DNA of 61,452 nt from JALONO01 sp038209965 (GTDB lineage Bacteria; Bacteroidota; Bacteroidia; Cytophagales; Thermoflexibacteraceae). The translations under genes and the position numbers were made by a program. The stretch covers positions 1-61,452 of the forward strand of contig JBBQXF010000010.1 in the NCBI GenBank assembly GCA_038209965.1, given 5' to 3'. Below, piece after piece: positions 7,470-16,408 of the stretch; positions within the stretch are counted from its first letter, which is position 1; every line of letters starts with the position of its first letter. Under the pieces are notes generated by a model. The model had not been told where the DNA came from, made no database searches, and saw nothing but the letters and a program-made list of their open reading frames with translations.

Positions 7470-8264
7470 ATGCAACCCAACCCCCTTCTGGTGGTCAAAA
7501 TTGGCGGCAACGTCATCGACGACCCCATTTTATTGGCCCAATTTCTCGATAGTTTTGCGGCTTTGCCCGCGCCCAAGGTGCTCATCCACGGGGGCGGCAA
7601 ACTGGCCACCAAGCTGGCCCAACAGTTGGGACTGACCGTGCAGATGCACCAAGGCCGCCGCCTCACCGACCAACCGATGTTGGACGTGGCCGTGATGGTG
7701 TATGGCGGGCTGGTCAACAAGAACTTGGTGGCCGGCCTCCAAGCCCGCCAATGCCCGGCGTTGGGCCTCACCGGGGCTGATCTGGATCTGATCCGCTCCG
7801 TACGCCGCCCTGTGCGCGACGGGGTGGACTACGGCTTGGTGGGAGATGTGCAGGCCGTCAATGCCCCGGCCCTGTCCGATCTGATCGACAAAGGGTTTGT
7901 GCCCATCTTGGCCCCCCTCACCCACGATGGGGCGGGCCAGCTCCTCAATACCAATGCCGATACCATCGCCTCAGAAATAGCGGTGGCCATGGCCAGCCAC
8001 TATGCGACTTCCCTGCTGTTCTGCTTTGAAAAAAAGGGGGTATTGACCGAGGCCACCGACGACGATTCGGTGCTGGCCCACCTAAATCCCCACGACTATG
8101 CCCGCTATTTGGCCGATGGCACCATCTCGGGCGGGATGATCCCCAAGCTGGCCAATGCCTTCGCCGCCATTGGCCGGGGTGTGCGCGAGGTATTTATTTT
8201 CCACGCCCTGGCCCTGCCCCTGTTTGGGAAAGCGGGATTTATCGGCACCCAAATCACGGGCTAA
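7470..8264 (+). CDS. argB: Acetylglutamate kinase family protein
   Basis: Amino-acid kinase fold: VVKIGGNVIDD (phosphate-binding Lys/Gly-Gly), VLIHGGGKLATKLAQQLGL, RRLTDQPMLDVAVMVYGGLVNK (substrate contacts), LLNTNADTIASEIAVAM and a C-terminal ISGGMIPKLANA motif. It phosphorylates N-acylglutamate in arginine synthesis. In Bacteroidota the pathway often uses N-succinyl rather than N-acetyl intermediates, and the sequence alone does not decide the acyl group here. At 264 aa it is normal length. It is separated from argG by one outer-membrane protein gene, so the window has only part of an arginine gene set. Confidence 0.92.
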   Translation: MQPNPLLVVKIGGNVIDDPILLAQFLDSFAALPAPKVLIHGGGKLATKLAQQLGLTVQMHQGRRLTDQPMLDVAVMVYGGLVNKNLVAGLQARQCPALGLTGADLDLIRSVRRPVRDGVDYGLVGDVQAVNAPALSDLIDKGFVPILAPLTHDGAGQLLNTNADTIASEIAVAMASHYATSLLFCFEKKGVLTEATDDDSVLAHLNPHDYARYLADGTISGGMIPKLANAFAAIGRGVREVFIFHALALPLFGKAGFIGTQITG

Positions 8265-8328
8265 AATTAATGGGTACTAATTTTGCTGATAAAAAGTTGA
8301 CCAAGTTTGAAACTGCAACTTTTTTGAC

Positions 8329-9015
8329 ATGAATACATTACGTGCCCTACCCATCGTAGTCTTGTTGGCCACTTTCGCCCATTTGGCCCAGGCCCAGTTC
8401 ACCATCAATGTGGCTGGGGCGGCCATCCGCCACCTTGGCCCGTTGCCCATGGGCGAATATCCGATCAACAACCCCCAAGAATTTCCGACCCTGGTCGGCA
8501 TCAAGATTGGCGGATCGTTCGGTTTCCCCTACGAAGCCACCAAAAACAGCATCAACCTGAACTTCGGCTATTATTTTCCCACCAGTTCGATTGATGTCAA
8601 CTATGGGGGAGTGACCATGAAACCCCAGACCATGGAACTGGAACTGAACTACCACCGCTTTTTTGTGGGTATTTATAACTACGACGAATTCAAGTTTTAC
8701 GGCATTTTGGGGGTCACTGGCGTGCTGATGGACCAGCGTTACGACGTGCCCGATGTCAATTTGATCAGTGCGGGCGAGGTTAAATATTTCCGTAACTCGA
8801 TTGTGCAAATGGGCCATTACAATGTGGGCTTGGGCGTGGAAGTGCCCACGCCAATGGGGGCCATGTTGTTTTTGGAGGCCAAGGCGGCCATCCATGCCAA
8901 TGTGTTCTACCGCCACACCACCGTGTGGGAATCGAGCCTCAACTATTTTGGCAGTGCCACCTTCGGCCTGCGCATCCCCATCTCCGGCCGCGAGCGGGGG
9001 AAGCATTCCCGCTAG
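8329..9015 (+). CDS. Outer-membrane beta-barrel-like protein
   Basis: A 228-residue protein with a Sec signal peptide (MNTLRALPIVVLLATFAHLA, cleavage after AQA). The mature part alternates polar and hydrophobic residues, with many Tyr and Gly, as in small eight-stranded barrels (for example INLNFGYYFP and MELELNYHRFFVGIYNY). It ends in strand-like sequence and then RGKHSR, so there is no clear C-terminal aromatic. No family was recognised. It is flanked by argB and argG but ends in its own strong terminator, so an arginine-related role is not implied. Confidence 0.65.
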   Translation: MNTLRALPIVVLLATFAHLAQAQFTINVAGAAIRHLGPLPMGEYPINNPQEFPTLVGIKIGGSFGFPYEATKNSINLNFGYYFPTSSIDVNYGGVTMKPQTMELELNYHRFFVGIYNYDEFKFYGILGVTGVLMDQRYDVPDVNLISAGEVKYFRNSIVQMGHYNVGLGVEVPTPMGAMLFLEAKAAIHANVFYRHTTVWESSLNYFGSATFGLRIPISGRERGKHSR

Positions 9016-9040
9016 CAGGGGTTTGTGGCTGTTTTTCCAA

Positions 9041-9080
9041 AAGAATGTCGGGCGGCCCAAGCTGCCCGGCATTCTTTTTT
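9041..9080 (+). terminator. Rho-independent terminator after the 8329 outer-membrane gene
   Basis: AAGAATGTCGGGC (9041-9053) pairs with GCCCGGCATTCTT (9064-9076) through 13 positions with one G-T pair, followed by a run of T. The 10-base loop makes this a textbook terminator. Confidence 0.9.
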
Positions 9081-9081
9081 A

Positions 9082-9089
9082 TACCTTTG
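9082..9089 (+). promoter_or_regulatory. Candidate Bacteroidota -7 element for argG
   Basis: TACCTTTG fits the TAnnTTTG -7 consensus. It lies immediately after the preceding terminator and 57 bases before the argG ATG. No convincing -33 TTG was found, because that position falls in the terminator stem. Confidence 0.45.
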
Positions 9090-9145
9090 TCACACAATGG
9101 CCAATCCATTTGGCAGCTTTTATCCATCTCAATAATCCCAATACC

Positions 9146-10345
9146 ATGAAACAAAAAGTTGTCCTCGCGTTCAGCGGCGGATTGGACACTTCGTACTGTG
9201 CCAAATATTTGGACGAAGAATGCGGCCTGGAAGTCTATTCGGCCATTGTGCAAACGGGGGGATTCTCGGCCACCGAACTGCAACGGATCGAGGAAAAAGC
9301 GTACCGCTTGGGCGTGGTCAAGCACGTGGTGCTGGATGATACCCCCGCCTATTACCAGCAGTGCATCCGGTACATGATCTATGGCAATGTGCTGCGCAAC
9401 AATACCTACCCGCTGTCGGTGAGCGCCGAGCGGGTGTTTCAGGCGTTGGCCATTGTGCGCTACGCCAAAGAAATTGGGGCCGATTTTATTGCCCACGGCA
9501 GCACCGGGGCCGGCAACGACCAAGTGCGGTTTGATCTGGTGTTCCAGATTGCGGCCCCCCACATTGGCATCATTACGCCGATCCGCGATCAGCGGCTGTC
9601 CCGCGAGGCCGAGATCGAGTACCTCCAAGCGCGCGGAGTGGAAGGCGACTGGATCAAGGCCCAATATTCCATCAACCAAGGCATTTGGGGAACCAGCGTG
9701 GGCGGCAAAGAAACCCTGACTTCGCACCTGCCCCTGCCCGAAGCGGCGTTCCCCAGCCAACTCACCGCCACCGAACCCCGGGAAATTGAACTCACTTTTG
9801 CCAACGGCGAAGTGGTGGCCCTCGATGGCGACAGCACCGGCGGCCCCGTGGGCGTGATCCAACGGCTGATCGAGCTGGCCTCGGCCTACGCCATTGGCCG
9901 CGACATCCACGTGGGCGACACCATCATTGGCATCAAGGGCCGGGTGGGGTTTGAGGCTCCCGCTTCGCTCATCATCATCAAGAGCCACCACGCGCTCGAG
10001 AAGCACGTGCTCACCAACTGGCAAACCTATTGGAAGGAACAACTGGGCAATTGGTACGGGATGTTGCTCCACGAAGGGCAATATTTGGATCCGGTCATGC
10101 GCAACATTGAGGCCTTTTTGACCGATACCCAAGAAAACGTGAGCGGCACGGTGCGCGTCCGGCTGGCCCCGTACCAGTTCCAAGTACTGGGCATTCAATC
10201 GCCCCATGACCTGATGGCCAGCAAATTTGGCAGTTATGGCGAGATGAACAATGCTTGGACCGGCGATGATGTGAAAGGATTCACCAAGATTATCAGCAAT
10301 CAATTAAAAATCTACTACCAAGTAAACGATAAGACGGAGCTTTAG
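9146..10345 (+). CDS. argG: Argininosuccinate synthase
   Basis: ArgG joins citrulline and aspartate using ATP. The N-terminal VVLAFSGGLDTSYCAKYL is the pyrophosphatase-loop (SGGLDTS) of the family. It is followed by AHGSTGAGNDQVRFDL (aspartate/ATP site), the SINQGIWGTSVGGKE region and a C-terminal EMNNAWTGDDVKGFTKI. The 399-residue length agrees. The ATG at 9146 was chosen because the SGGLDTS loop must begin about 10 residues from the N-terminus; the frame is open further upstream but reads as noise through the terminator. Confidence 0.96.
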   Translation: MKQKVVLAFSGGLDTSYCAKYLDEECGLEVYSAIVQTGGFSATELQRIEEKAYRLGVVKHVVLDDTPAYYQQCIRYMIYGNVLRNNTYPLSVSAERVFQALAIVRYAKEIGADFIAHGSTGAGNDQVRFDLVFQIAAPHIGIITPIRDQRLSREAEIEYLQARGVEGDWIKAQYSINQGIWGTSVGGKETLTSHLPLPEAAFPSQLTATEPREIELTFANGEVVALDGDSTGGPVGVIQRLIELASAYAIGRDIHVGDTIIGIKGRVGFEAPASLIIIKSHHALEKHVLTNWQTYWKEQLGNWYGMLLHEGQYLDPVMRNIEAFLTDTQENVSGTVRVRLAPYQFQVLGIQSPHDLMASKFGSYGEMNNAWTGDDVKGFTKIISNQLKIYYQVNDKTEL

Positions 10346-10360
10346 TCGCCCGATAATAAA

Positions 10361-11182
10361 ATGCCCATCATCCATTCCAATTCCTTGGCCCTCCGCGCAG
10401 AGGGTCAAGGCAACAAAACCGTAGTCCTGATCCACGGGTTTTGCGAGGACCACCGCATTTGGGCCGGTTTTGCGGCCCCGCTGGCCAGTCGATACCGGGT
10501 GGTGATGCCCGATCTGCCGGGCTTTGGCCAGTCGCCGCTGCCCACTGACCGGGCTGTTAGCATAGTGGGGATGGCCCAAGCTGTCCACGCCGCCCTGCAA
10601 TCACTGGGCATCGAGCGGCCCATCCTGATCGGCCACTCGATGGGCGGATACGTGGCGCTGGCCTACGCCCAGCAATACCCCGAAGCACTGGCCGGGCTGG
10701 GGCTGTTCCATTCCTCGGCCCTCCCCGACTCGGCCGAACGCCAGCAAATACGCACCCGGGTGATCGCCGAAGTGCGGGCCAATGGTGTGGCCGACTATAT
10801 CCAAAACCTGGTGCCGGGCCTGTTTGCCAGCGACCACCGGGCGGCGCACCAGCCAGTGATCGACGAACTGGTGGCCCGCGCCAGCCAGCTATCCCCCGAG
10901 GCAGTGGCCCAAGCCGCTGCTGCCATGCGCGATCGCCCCGACCGCCAAGCCGTGCTACAAAAGCTCTTGGTTCCCGTGCTGTGGGTGGTGGGCAAGGCCG
11001 ATCCGGTCATTCCGTTGGCGGCGAGCCTGGCCCAACTGGCCTTGGCCCCCGACAGCACCGCCCACCTGCTGGCGGTTGGCCACATGGGGATGTTCGAGGC
11101 CCCAGCCCGGACATTGGCCGCCATTGAGACATTCTGCCAATCGGTTTATGATTCAAACGGGACTGGCGCTCTCCTACCATAA
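10361..11182 (+). CDS. Alpha/beta hydrolase
   Basis: A 273-residue alpha/beta hydrolase of the MhpC/epoxide-hydrolase-like group. VVLIHGFCEDHRIW gives the HG oxyanion region. ILIGHSMGGYVALAYA holds the nucleophile Ser. VLWVVGKADPVIP places the acid Asp, and AVGHMGMFEAP supplies the catalytic His. No signal peptide, so it is likely cytoplasmic; the substrate is unknown. It begins 15 bp after argG on the same strand and is probably cotranscribed with it, though no functional link is evident. Confidence 0.88.
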   Translation: MPIIHSNSLALRAEGQGNKTVVLIHGFCEDHRIWAGFAAPLASRYRVVMPDLPGFGQSPLPTDRAVSIVGMAQAVHAALQSLGIERPILIGHSMGGYVALAYAQQYPEALAGLGLFHSSALPDSAERQQIRTRVIAEVRANGVADYIQNLVPGLFASDHRAAHQPVIDELVARASQLSPEAVAQAAAAMRDRPDRQAVLQKLLVPVLWVVGKADPVIPLAASLAQLALAPDSTAHLLAVGHMGMFEAPARTLAAIETFCQSVYDSNGTGALLP

Positions 11183-11448
11183 GCCGCTCAAAAATGCAAT
11201 CTCAAGTTTTTCAATGAGTTAGGTGGTTTTTGTGCTTTACCAACGCGGGGCAACCTATTGGTAGAAAAATAATTTACCGAATCAAATGCGCCCTCCACCG
11301 GGTCGGACTAACCGGCGGTGATTTCTGATCCGATAAACCCTTAAATCCTGCGGGATTGTCCATTACATTTTTTATTTTTCCTATCAAATGGGAGAATTGA
11401 GTAATTTGCCGGAACTATGCTTGACTTATTTTACCAGTTTTAAGGATC
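11183..11448. other. Spacer before the ROCO gene
   Basis: No credible gene. Composition falls from GC-rich to AT-rich towards the ROCO start. It holds a small imperfect inverted repeat (CACCG near 11296 with CGGTG near 11315) and an AAATCCTGCGGGAT stretch around 11343 that resembles the intergenic element noted at 43852. A TAATTTG motif sits at 11402-11408, a weak -7 candidate. Confidence 0.4.
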
Positions 11449-14400
11449 ATGACCACCCTCGCCCAACAACTGATCGCCGAAAACCAACGCACCCAAGCCA
11501 CATTCTTGGACTTGGGAAACTGTGGACTTACCGAGCTGCCAAGCGAACTCCTCAACTGCACTTGGTTAGAAGACCTAAACTTAGGGTTCTGGTATTACGA
11601 GGAAGAAAAGCAGCGATGGAAGGCAAGCAAAAATAGGGGTGAGGTGAATCAAATCTCCTGCTTAGTCGGCATAGAAAGATTAAAAAAATTACGCATTTTG
11701 TTTTTTCACCATAATAGAATTAAGCGTATTGATCCTTTGATAGGACTAGCTAATTTACAAATTTTGGATTTTAATCACAATCTAGTTTCGGATGTTTCTC
11801 CTTTGTCGGAACTAACCACGTTAAAAAGTTTAACTTTTGTGGGAAACAGAGTGATCGATATTGCTCCTTTGCAATTACTGGTCAAGTTGCAAAGATTGAA
11901 TTTTGAAAGAAATCAAGTTTCCGACATTGCTCCCTTGCAGGGGCTTTCCAATTTACAAGAGTTGAATTTTGGGTCAAATAAAGTTGCCGATATTGCTCCT
12001 TTGCAGGGGCTTTCCAATTTACAAGAGTTGTATTTTGGGTCAAATAAAATTTCCGATATTGCTCCTTTGTCGAAACTGGCCAATTTGCAAAAGTTATATT
12101 TTGGGTCAAATAAAATTTCCGATATTGCTCCTTTGCAATTACTGGTCAAGTTGCAAAGATTGAATTTTGAAGGAAATCAAGTTGCTGATATTGCTCCTTT
12201 GCAGGGGCTTTCCAATTTACAAGAGTTGAGTTTTGAGTCCAATCAAGTTGCTGATATTGCTCCTTTGATAGGACTAGCCAATTTACAAATTTTGACTTTT
12301 GGGTCAAACGGAGTCTCCGTTATTACTCCTTTACAGGGACTGGTTAATTTACAAATTTTATTTTTTTGGTCAAATAAAGTTGCCGATATTACTCCTTTAG
12401 AGAAATTAGTCAATTTGCAAAATTTGTATTTTGGGTCAAATAAAATTTCCGATATTGCTCCTTTGCAATTACTGGTCAAGTTGCAAAGATTGAGTTTTGA
12501 AGAAAATCAAGTTGCTGATATTGCTCCTTTGCGGGGACTAGCTAATTTAAAAGCGTTGAATTTTGAGTCCAATCAAGTTGCTGATATTGATCCTTTGATA
12601 GGACTAGCCAATTTACAAATTTTGGCTTTTGGGTCAAACGGAGTCTCCGTTATTACTCCTTTAAGTGGATTAGCCGAGTTGCAAGAGTTGGACTTTAGGT
12701 CAAATAAAATCAATGATATTTCCCCTTTACAGAAATTAGTCAATTTGCAAAATTTGAATTTTGAAGCAAATCAAGTTGCTGATATTGCTCCTTTGCGAGG
12801 AATGTCCAATTTGCAAAGATTAAGTTTTGGGTCAAATCAAGTTACCGACATTACTCCTTTGCGAGGAATGTCCAATTTGCAAAGATTAAGTTTTGGGTCA
12901 AATAAAGTTGCCGATATTTCGCTTTCCTTTCTAAACAGCCTGCCTAAATTAAGCGAGTTAGCCCTTTTCGGAAATCCTCTCCAAGATATTCCTCGGGAAG
13001 TTTTAGGAACATTTGAACATAACAATTGCCTTCCCGCTCTCCAAGATTATTTTCAATCGATTGCAAAAAAAGAATTCCAAAAAGAACTCAATGAAGCTAA
13101 ACTCATCATCGTGGGCGTGGGCGAGGTGGGCAAGTCGGAATTGGTCGATGCATTGAGCGAGCCGGATTATGTTTTTGTGAAAGGTAGAGACACGACACCA
13201 GGTATTCGCATCAAAAATTGGACGCTGAAAGACTGCCAAAGGCAGGCAAAAAGCATTGATTTTCGGGTAAATGTCTGGGACTTTGCGGGCCAGGAAATCA
13301 ACTACGGCACCCACCAGTTTTTCCTCACCAAAAATTCGGTCTATGTGTTTGTCTGGGAAACCCGCAGGGGTATTGAGGAATCTAACCAGTTTGCGTATTG
13401 GTTGAGTGTAATTGCACTGCTTTCGGAAAATGCCCCTGTTTTGGTGGTGCAAAACAAGACGGATATCTACACTGGTGAAATCAATCAGGCGGATTGGAAA
13501 AGCAAGTTCCCCAATATTATAAAATTTTACGAGACCTCCTGCCAAAACGGCAGTGGCATTGAAAATCTTCGGGCGGACCTTAAAAGTCAGTTGTTGGCCC
13601 TGCCGCATACTTTTGAGATTTGGAACAAAGACCGCTACGCCATTCGGGAAGGTTTGACGGAAAGCTCAGAAAACTACCTTTCCCACAAAAAATATTTGAA
13701 AATCTGTGAAGAAAGACAACTTAATAAAGAACAAGCAGGTTTTTTGAGCCAACGACTCCATGACATTGGTGTGCTGCTACACTATCCCAATGATATTACG
13801 CTCAAAGATACCGTGGTGCTGAAACCGGAATGGGCCACCCAAGCGGCCTATTTACTCTTGAATAGTAATCTTGTCGTTCAGGGAAAGTTTAGCACCACCG
13901 ATTTGGAGAAAATCTGGGCCGAAGAGAAATTTGATGAAAAACATGCCTTTCTTTTAGGTTTGATGAAAAAATTCGAGTTGGTCTTTCAATTCCAAGACAG
14001 TGAAACTTACATTGTGCCAGAACGCTTGCCAGTGGAACCGCCAGAGAATCAAACTTTTGAACGGTTCAACACTCGCACATCTGATTCTCAAAAACACCTT
14101 CGATTTGAGTACTACTACGATTTCATGCCGAAGGGCATCATCAGCCACTTCATCTGCCGGATGCATGAACTCATCAAAGGTGAGTTGTTCTGGAAGTACG
14201 GCATAGAGCTGCAATACGAAAATTCGGAAGCAATCATTATCAGCAGTGAGGTAAACAAGCAAATCCGCATTGAAGTGGTTGGAAAAAAGGCAGATAAACT
14301 CTTGGCCATGATTCGCCTAAATTTTGCCGCCATCCACCAAAAGCTAAAAAACCCTAAATTGACCGAAAAAGTGCCTTGCGTGTGCCCGGACACTTGTGAT

Positions 14401-14730
14401 TTCAAAAATAATCCGTATTTACATGATTATCAGACCTTAATAAATTTTCAGACCAAAGGCAGAAGGACCAGGGAATGTGAGAAAAGTGCCGAAGACATAG
14501 AAATCGCCACGCTTTTGGACACAAAAAAAGTAAACCAAAAATACTTGTTGGATTTGATTGATGAAAACAAATATCCTGAATTTTACCAAGAATTAGACCT
14601 TTTGGATATTTCAGATCATGCAATTAGTGCATTAAGAAAAGATTTTGTTCATGATAGTGGCAATTCCCAATACGCCGACCGATTAAAAGTTTGGGTGGGT
14701 AATTATTTTAGGGAGAGGAGAAGCCGTTAG
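11449..14730 (+). CDS. LRR-Roc-COR (ROCO) GTPase with an adaptor-like C-terminal domain
   Basis: 1093 residues. A short LRR cap (FLDLGNCGLTELPSELL) is followed by about 18 units of 22 residues up to ~520. The Roc GTPase domain has G1 GVGEVGKS (556-563), TTPGI switch, G3 DFAGQE (from 611), G4 NKTD (669-672) and G5 TSCQNGSGI. The COR dimerisation domain follows (about 730-960). A Cys-containing segment (CVCPDTCDF near 977) then leads to a final ~60-residue helical domain (KKVNQKYLLDLIDENKYPEF onwards) that resembles the effector-associated adaptor domains of bacterial conflict NTPases. Bacterial ROCO proteins are GTP-switched dimers; their inputs and outputs are mostly unknown. It is AT-rich against GC-rich flanks, suggesting transfer. 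No effector gene is adjacent on the same strand. Confidence 0.93.
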   Translation: MTTLAQQLIAENQRTQATFLDLGNCGLTELPSELLNCTWLEDLNLGFWYYEEEKQRWKASKNRGEVNQISCLVGIERLKKLRILFFHHNRIKRIDPLIGLANLQILDFNHNLVSDVSPLSELTTLKSLTFVGNRVIDIAPLQLLVKLQRLNFERNQVSDIAPLQGLSNLQELNFGSNKVADIAPLQGLSNLQELYFGSNKISDIAPLSKLANLQKLYFGSNKISDIAPLQLLVKLQRLNFEGNQVADIAPLQGLSNLQELSFESNQVADIAPLIGLANLQILTFGSNGVSVITPLQGLVNLQILFFWSNKVADITPLEKLVNLQNLYFGSNKISDIAPLQLLVKLQRLSFEENQVADIAPLRGLANLKALNFESNQVADIDPLIGLANLQILAFGSNGVSVITPLSGLAELQELDFRSNKINDISPLQKLVNLQNLNFEANQVADIAPLRGMSNLQRLSFGSNQVTDITPLRGMSNLQRLSFGSNKVADISLSFLNSLPKLSELALFGNPLQDIPREVLGTFEHNNCLPALQDYFQSIAKKEFQKELNEAKLIIVGVGEVGKSELVDALSEPDYVFVKGRDTTPGIRIKNWTLKDCQRQAKSIDFRVNVWDFAGQEINYGTHQFFLTKNSVYVFVWETRRGIEESNQFAYWLSVIALLSENAPVLVVQNKTDIYTGEINQADWKSKFPNIIKFYETSCQNGSGIENLRADLKSQLLALPHTFEIWNKDRYAIREGLTESSENYLSHKKYLKICEERQLNKEQAGFLSQRLHDIGVLLHYPNDITLKDTVVLKPEWATQAAYLLLNSNLVVQGKFSTTDLEKIWAEEKFDEKHAFLLGLMKKFELVFQFQDSETYIVPERLPVEPPENQTFERFNTRTSDSQKHLRFEYYYDFMPKGIISHFICRMHELIKGELFWKYGIELQYENSEAIIISSEVNKQIRIEVVGKKADKLLAMIRLNFAAIHQKLKNPKLTEKVPCVCPDTCDFKNNPYLHDYQTLINFQTKGRRTRECEKSAEDIEIATLLDTKKVNQKYLLDLIDENKYPEFYQELDLLDISDHAISALRKDFVHDSGNSQYADRLKVWVGNYFRERRSR
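11700..12960 (+). repeat. Array of 66-bp LRR units with 330-bp and 264-bp block duplications
   Basis: Units are near-identical in DNA. TTGCAATTACTGGTCAAGTT occurs at about 11871, 12133 and 12463, spacings close to multiples of 66. GGGTCAAACGGAGTCTCCGT occurs at 12301 and 12631, exactly 330 bp (five units) apart. Two adjacent units near 12790 and 12856 are almost identical over the full 66 bp. This indicates repeated in-frame recombination between units. Confidence 0.88.
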
Positions 14731-14749
14731 GCCAATTGGTCGCCCCAGC

Positions 14750-14812
14750 CCCGAAAACCAGCGCAACCAAGCCACTTTCTTAGACTTGGGCAACTGCGGC
14801 CTGTCCGCCAGC
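14750..14812 (+). pseudogene. Relic of the N-terminus of a second LRR protein
   Basis: Codons from 14750 read PENQRNQATFLDLGNCGLS, nearly the same as residues 10-28 of the ROCO protein (AENQRTQATFLDLGNCGLT), with clear DNA similarity but several substitutions. It lies 20 bases after the ROCO stop and runs into the 3' end of the esterase gene. It is what remains of a tandem paralogue or of a rearranged LRR gene. Confidence 0.75.
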
Positions 14813-14816
14813 CCGC

Positions 14817-15626
14817 TTACCTGCCGAAAGCCCAAGCCAAGAAGTCGGGCATGATCCGGCCCCAAGTGTGCTGGTTGTGCTGGCCGCCCTGGATCTCGAT
14901 GTAGCGGATGTCGCGCTGCACGTCGTAGCCTTTCATGGCCAGTTCGGCAATGAGATCGAGTGTGTCCTCGATGGCATCAATGATCCCGTTGTGGTTGCGG
15001 TCTTCGCGCTCATCGTCGGTGCCGGCCTCGAGCCAGAATTTCAGGCCCTCTTTTTTGGCACTGCCCCGCACCACGCCGTGCATGATCCGGTCGGTCATGG
15101 CCAGTTCATCGTTCTGGGAATGTCGCCGCCACCAGAATGCCCCGGAAAACACGCCCACTTTGCCAAACACGTTGGGGTGTTGCCAAGTAATGTCAAAAGC
15201 CGACAAGCCCCCCAGCGAAAAACCGGCCAACACATTGTCGGCCGCAAAAGGGGAGAGTTGGTAACGTTGGCGAAGCTGGGGGAGGAGTTCTTGCAACACA
15301 AATGAAGTGTAGGCCCCGGCCAAATTGCCCCGGCCGGCATAGTCGGGGATGCCCGCCGTGCCGTACTCGTTGAGCCGGGCCTTGTCCACGTGGGCAGCAG
15401 CCAAGATGAAAGGACGCACATTGCCGTGGGCGTGGGCCTGTTGCACGGTTTCCTTCAAATGGAGCGCGGGCGCATCTTGCCCATCGTTCATCACCAGCAG
15501 GCTGTATTCGGTATCGGCTTGAAAATTGGGTGGCAGGAAAATATCCACCCGCTTCTCTTTTTTGAGGTGGCGCGACTTTAATTGAAGCGTAAGGTCGGCA
15601 TAATCCGCCGGAAATGCTACTACCAT
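14817..15626 (-). CDS. Esterase (Fes/D-type alpha/beta hydrolase)
   Basis: A 269-residue putative esterase of the PF00756 type, which includes enterochelin esterase-like and acetyl-esterase-like enzymes. Visible features are a VDIFLPPNFQADTEYSLLVM strand start, MNDGQDAP oxyanion region, DNVLAGFSLGGLSAFDI nucleophile elbow, VFSGAFWWR, and the late QGGQHNQHTW with the likely catalytic His. A run DREDRNHNGI-like (DEREDRNHNGIIDAIEDT) resembles a calcium-binding loop seen in some secreted esterases, but there is no signal peptide here. The substrate is unknown. ATG at 15626. Confidence 0.85.
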   Translation of the reverse strand: MVVAFPADYADLTLQLKSRHLKKEKRVDIFLPPNFQADTEYSLLVMNDGQDAPALHLKETVQQAHAHGNVRPFILAAAHVDKARLNEYGTAGIPDYAGRGNLAGAYTSFVLQELLPQLRQRYQLSPFAADNVLAGFSLGGLSAFDITWQHPNVFGKVGVFSGAFWWRRHSQNDELAMTDRIMHGVVRGSAKKEGLKFWLEAGTDDEREDRNHNGIIDAIEDTLDLIAELAMKGYDVQRDIRYIEIQGGQHNQHTWGRIMPDFLAWAFGR

Positions 15627-15847
15627 GTTGGTGGGTCAATGGGCTAGGGCGTGAAATCTAACGGGAAGGAATATAAATCCTTCCATAAAATCAACCTTTG
15701 CCCGCCCAAAACCCGGATTCTCACCAGTTTTTTTTAGAACGTTGCATCCCTCGGGGCAAAGTCTGCGTCTTGGCTGTGGAAAGTAAGGGGGTTGGTCAGC
15801 CCACTGCCAAAAGGTGGTGGTTGCCAAAAACCCGCAACGGAGATGCC

Positions 15848-16408
15848 TTGGTTACGTCAGAACTAGAACAAGAATGGGTGCAAGGCTGCCTGAAGGGCAA
15901 GCTCAAAGCGCAAGAAATGCTCTACAAGCATTACTATGGCTATGCCATGTCCGTTTGTCTGCGCTATGCGGGCTCGCGGGACGAAGCAGCCGAAATCTTG
16001 AACGATAGTTTTCTGAAAGTCTTCGGCAAAATTGACCAATATGACCCCAAACGCTCGTTCAAAGCGTGGCTGCGCCGCATAGTGGTGAACACGGCCATTG
16101 ACCACTACCGCCGCAACCAAAAACTCACGCTTACCGATGGCTTGGAGGATGCCCGCACCGAGGAGTGCGAGGCAGATGCGATTGACCAATTAACGGCCGC
16201 CGAAATCATGCAAATGGTGCAAGCCTTGCCCGAGGCCCACCGACTGGCATTCAACTTATACGAAATTGAAGGTTTTAACCACGAGGAGATTGGGGAAATG
16301 CTGGGCATCCCGGTCGGCACCTCGAAATCAAACCTGTCACGGGCCAAAAAGAAATTGCGGGAAATGATCGGGGCAAAATTTGGAGCAAAGAGTTATGAGC
16401 AAATTTGA
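15848..16408 (+). CDS. ECF-type RNA polymerase sigma factor
   Basis: Sigma-70 family, ECF subgroup. Region 2 is visible as ALYKHYYGYAMSVCLRYAGS-like sequence (LYKHYYGYAMSVCLRY), RDEAAEILNDSFLKVF and SFKAWLRRIVVNTAIDHYR. Region 4 is seen in LPEAHRLAFNLYEIEGFNHE and IGEMLGIPVGTSKSNLSRAK. The frame is open upstream to 15698, but that part reads as non-coding, so the TTG at 15848 (followed by VTSELEQEW) is preferred; the GTG at 15776 is an alternative. The 3' end overlaps the next gene by 14 bp, the usual arrangement of a sigma factor with its membrane partner. Confidence 0.9.
   Translation: MVTSELEQEWVQGCLKGKLKAQEMLYKHYYGYAMSVCLRYAGSRDEAAEILNDSFLKVFGKIDQYDPKRSFKAWLRRIVVNTAIDHYRRNQKLTLTDGLEDARTEECEADAIDQLTAAEIMQMVQALPEAHRLAFNLYEIEGFNHEEIGEMLGIPVGTSKSNLSRAKKKLREMIGAKFGAKSYEQI

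Noticed and set aside
8939..10303. 454-codon minus-strand frame across argG
   Set aside because: Entirely inside the recognised argG gene on the opposite strand; the composition follows argG third positions.
13003..13608. Minus-strand frame of about 200 codons within the ROCO gene
   Set aside because: Mirrors the Roc domain; no independent homology could be seen.
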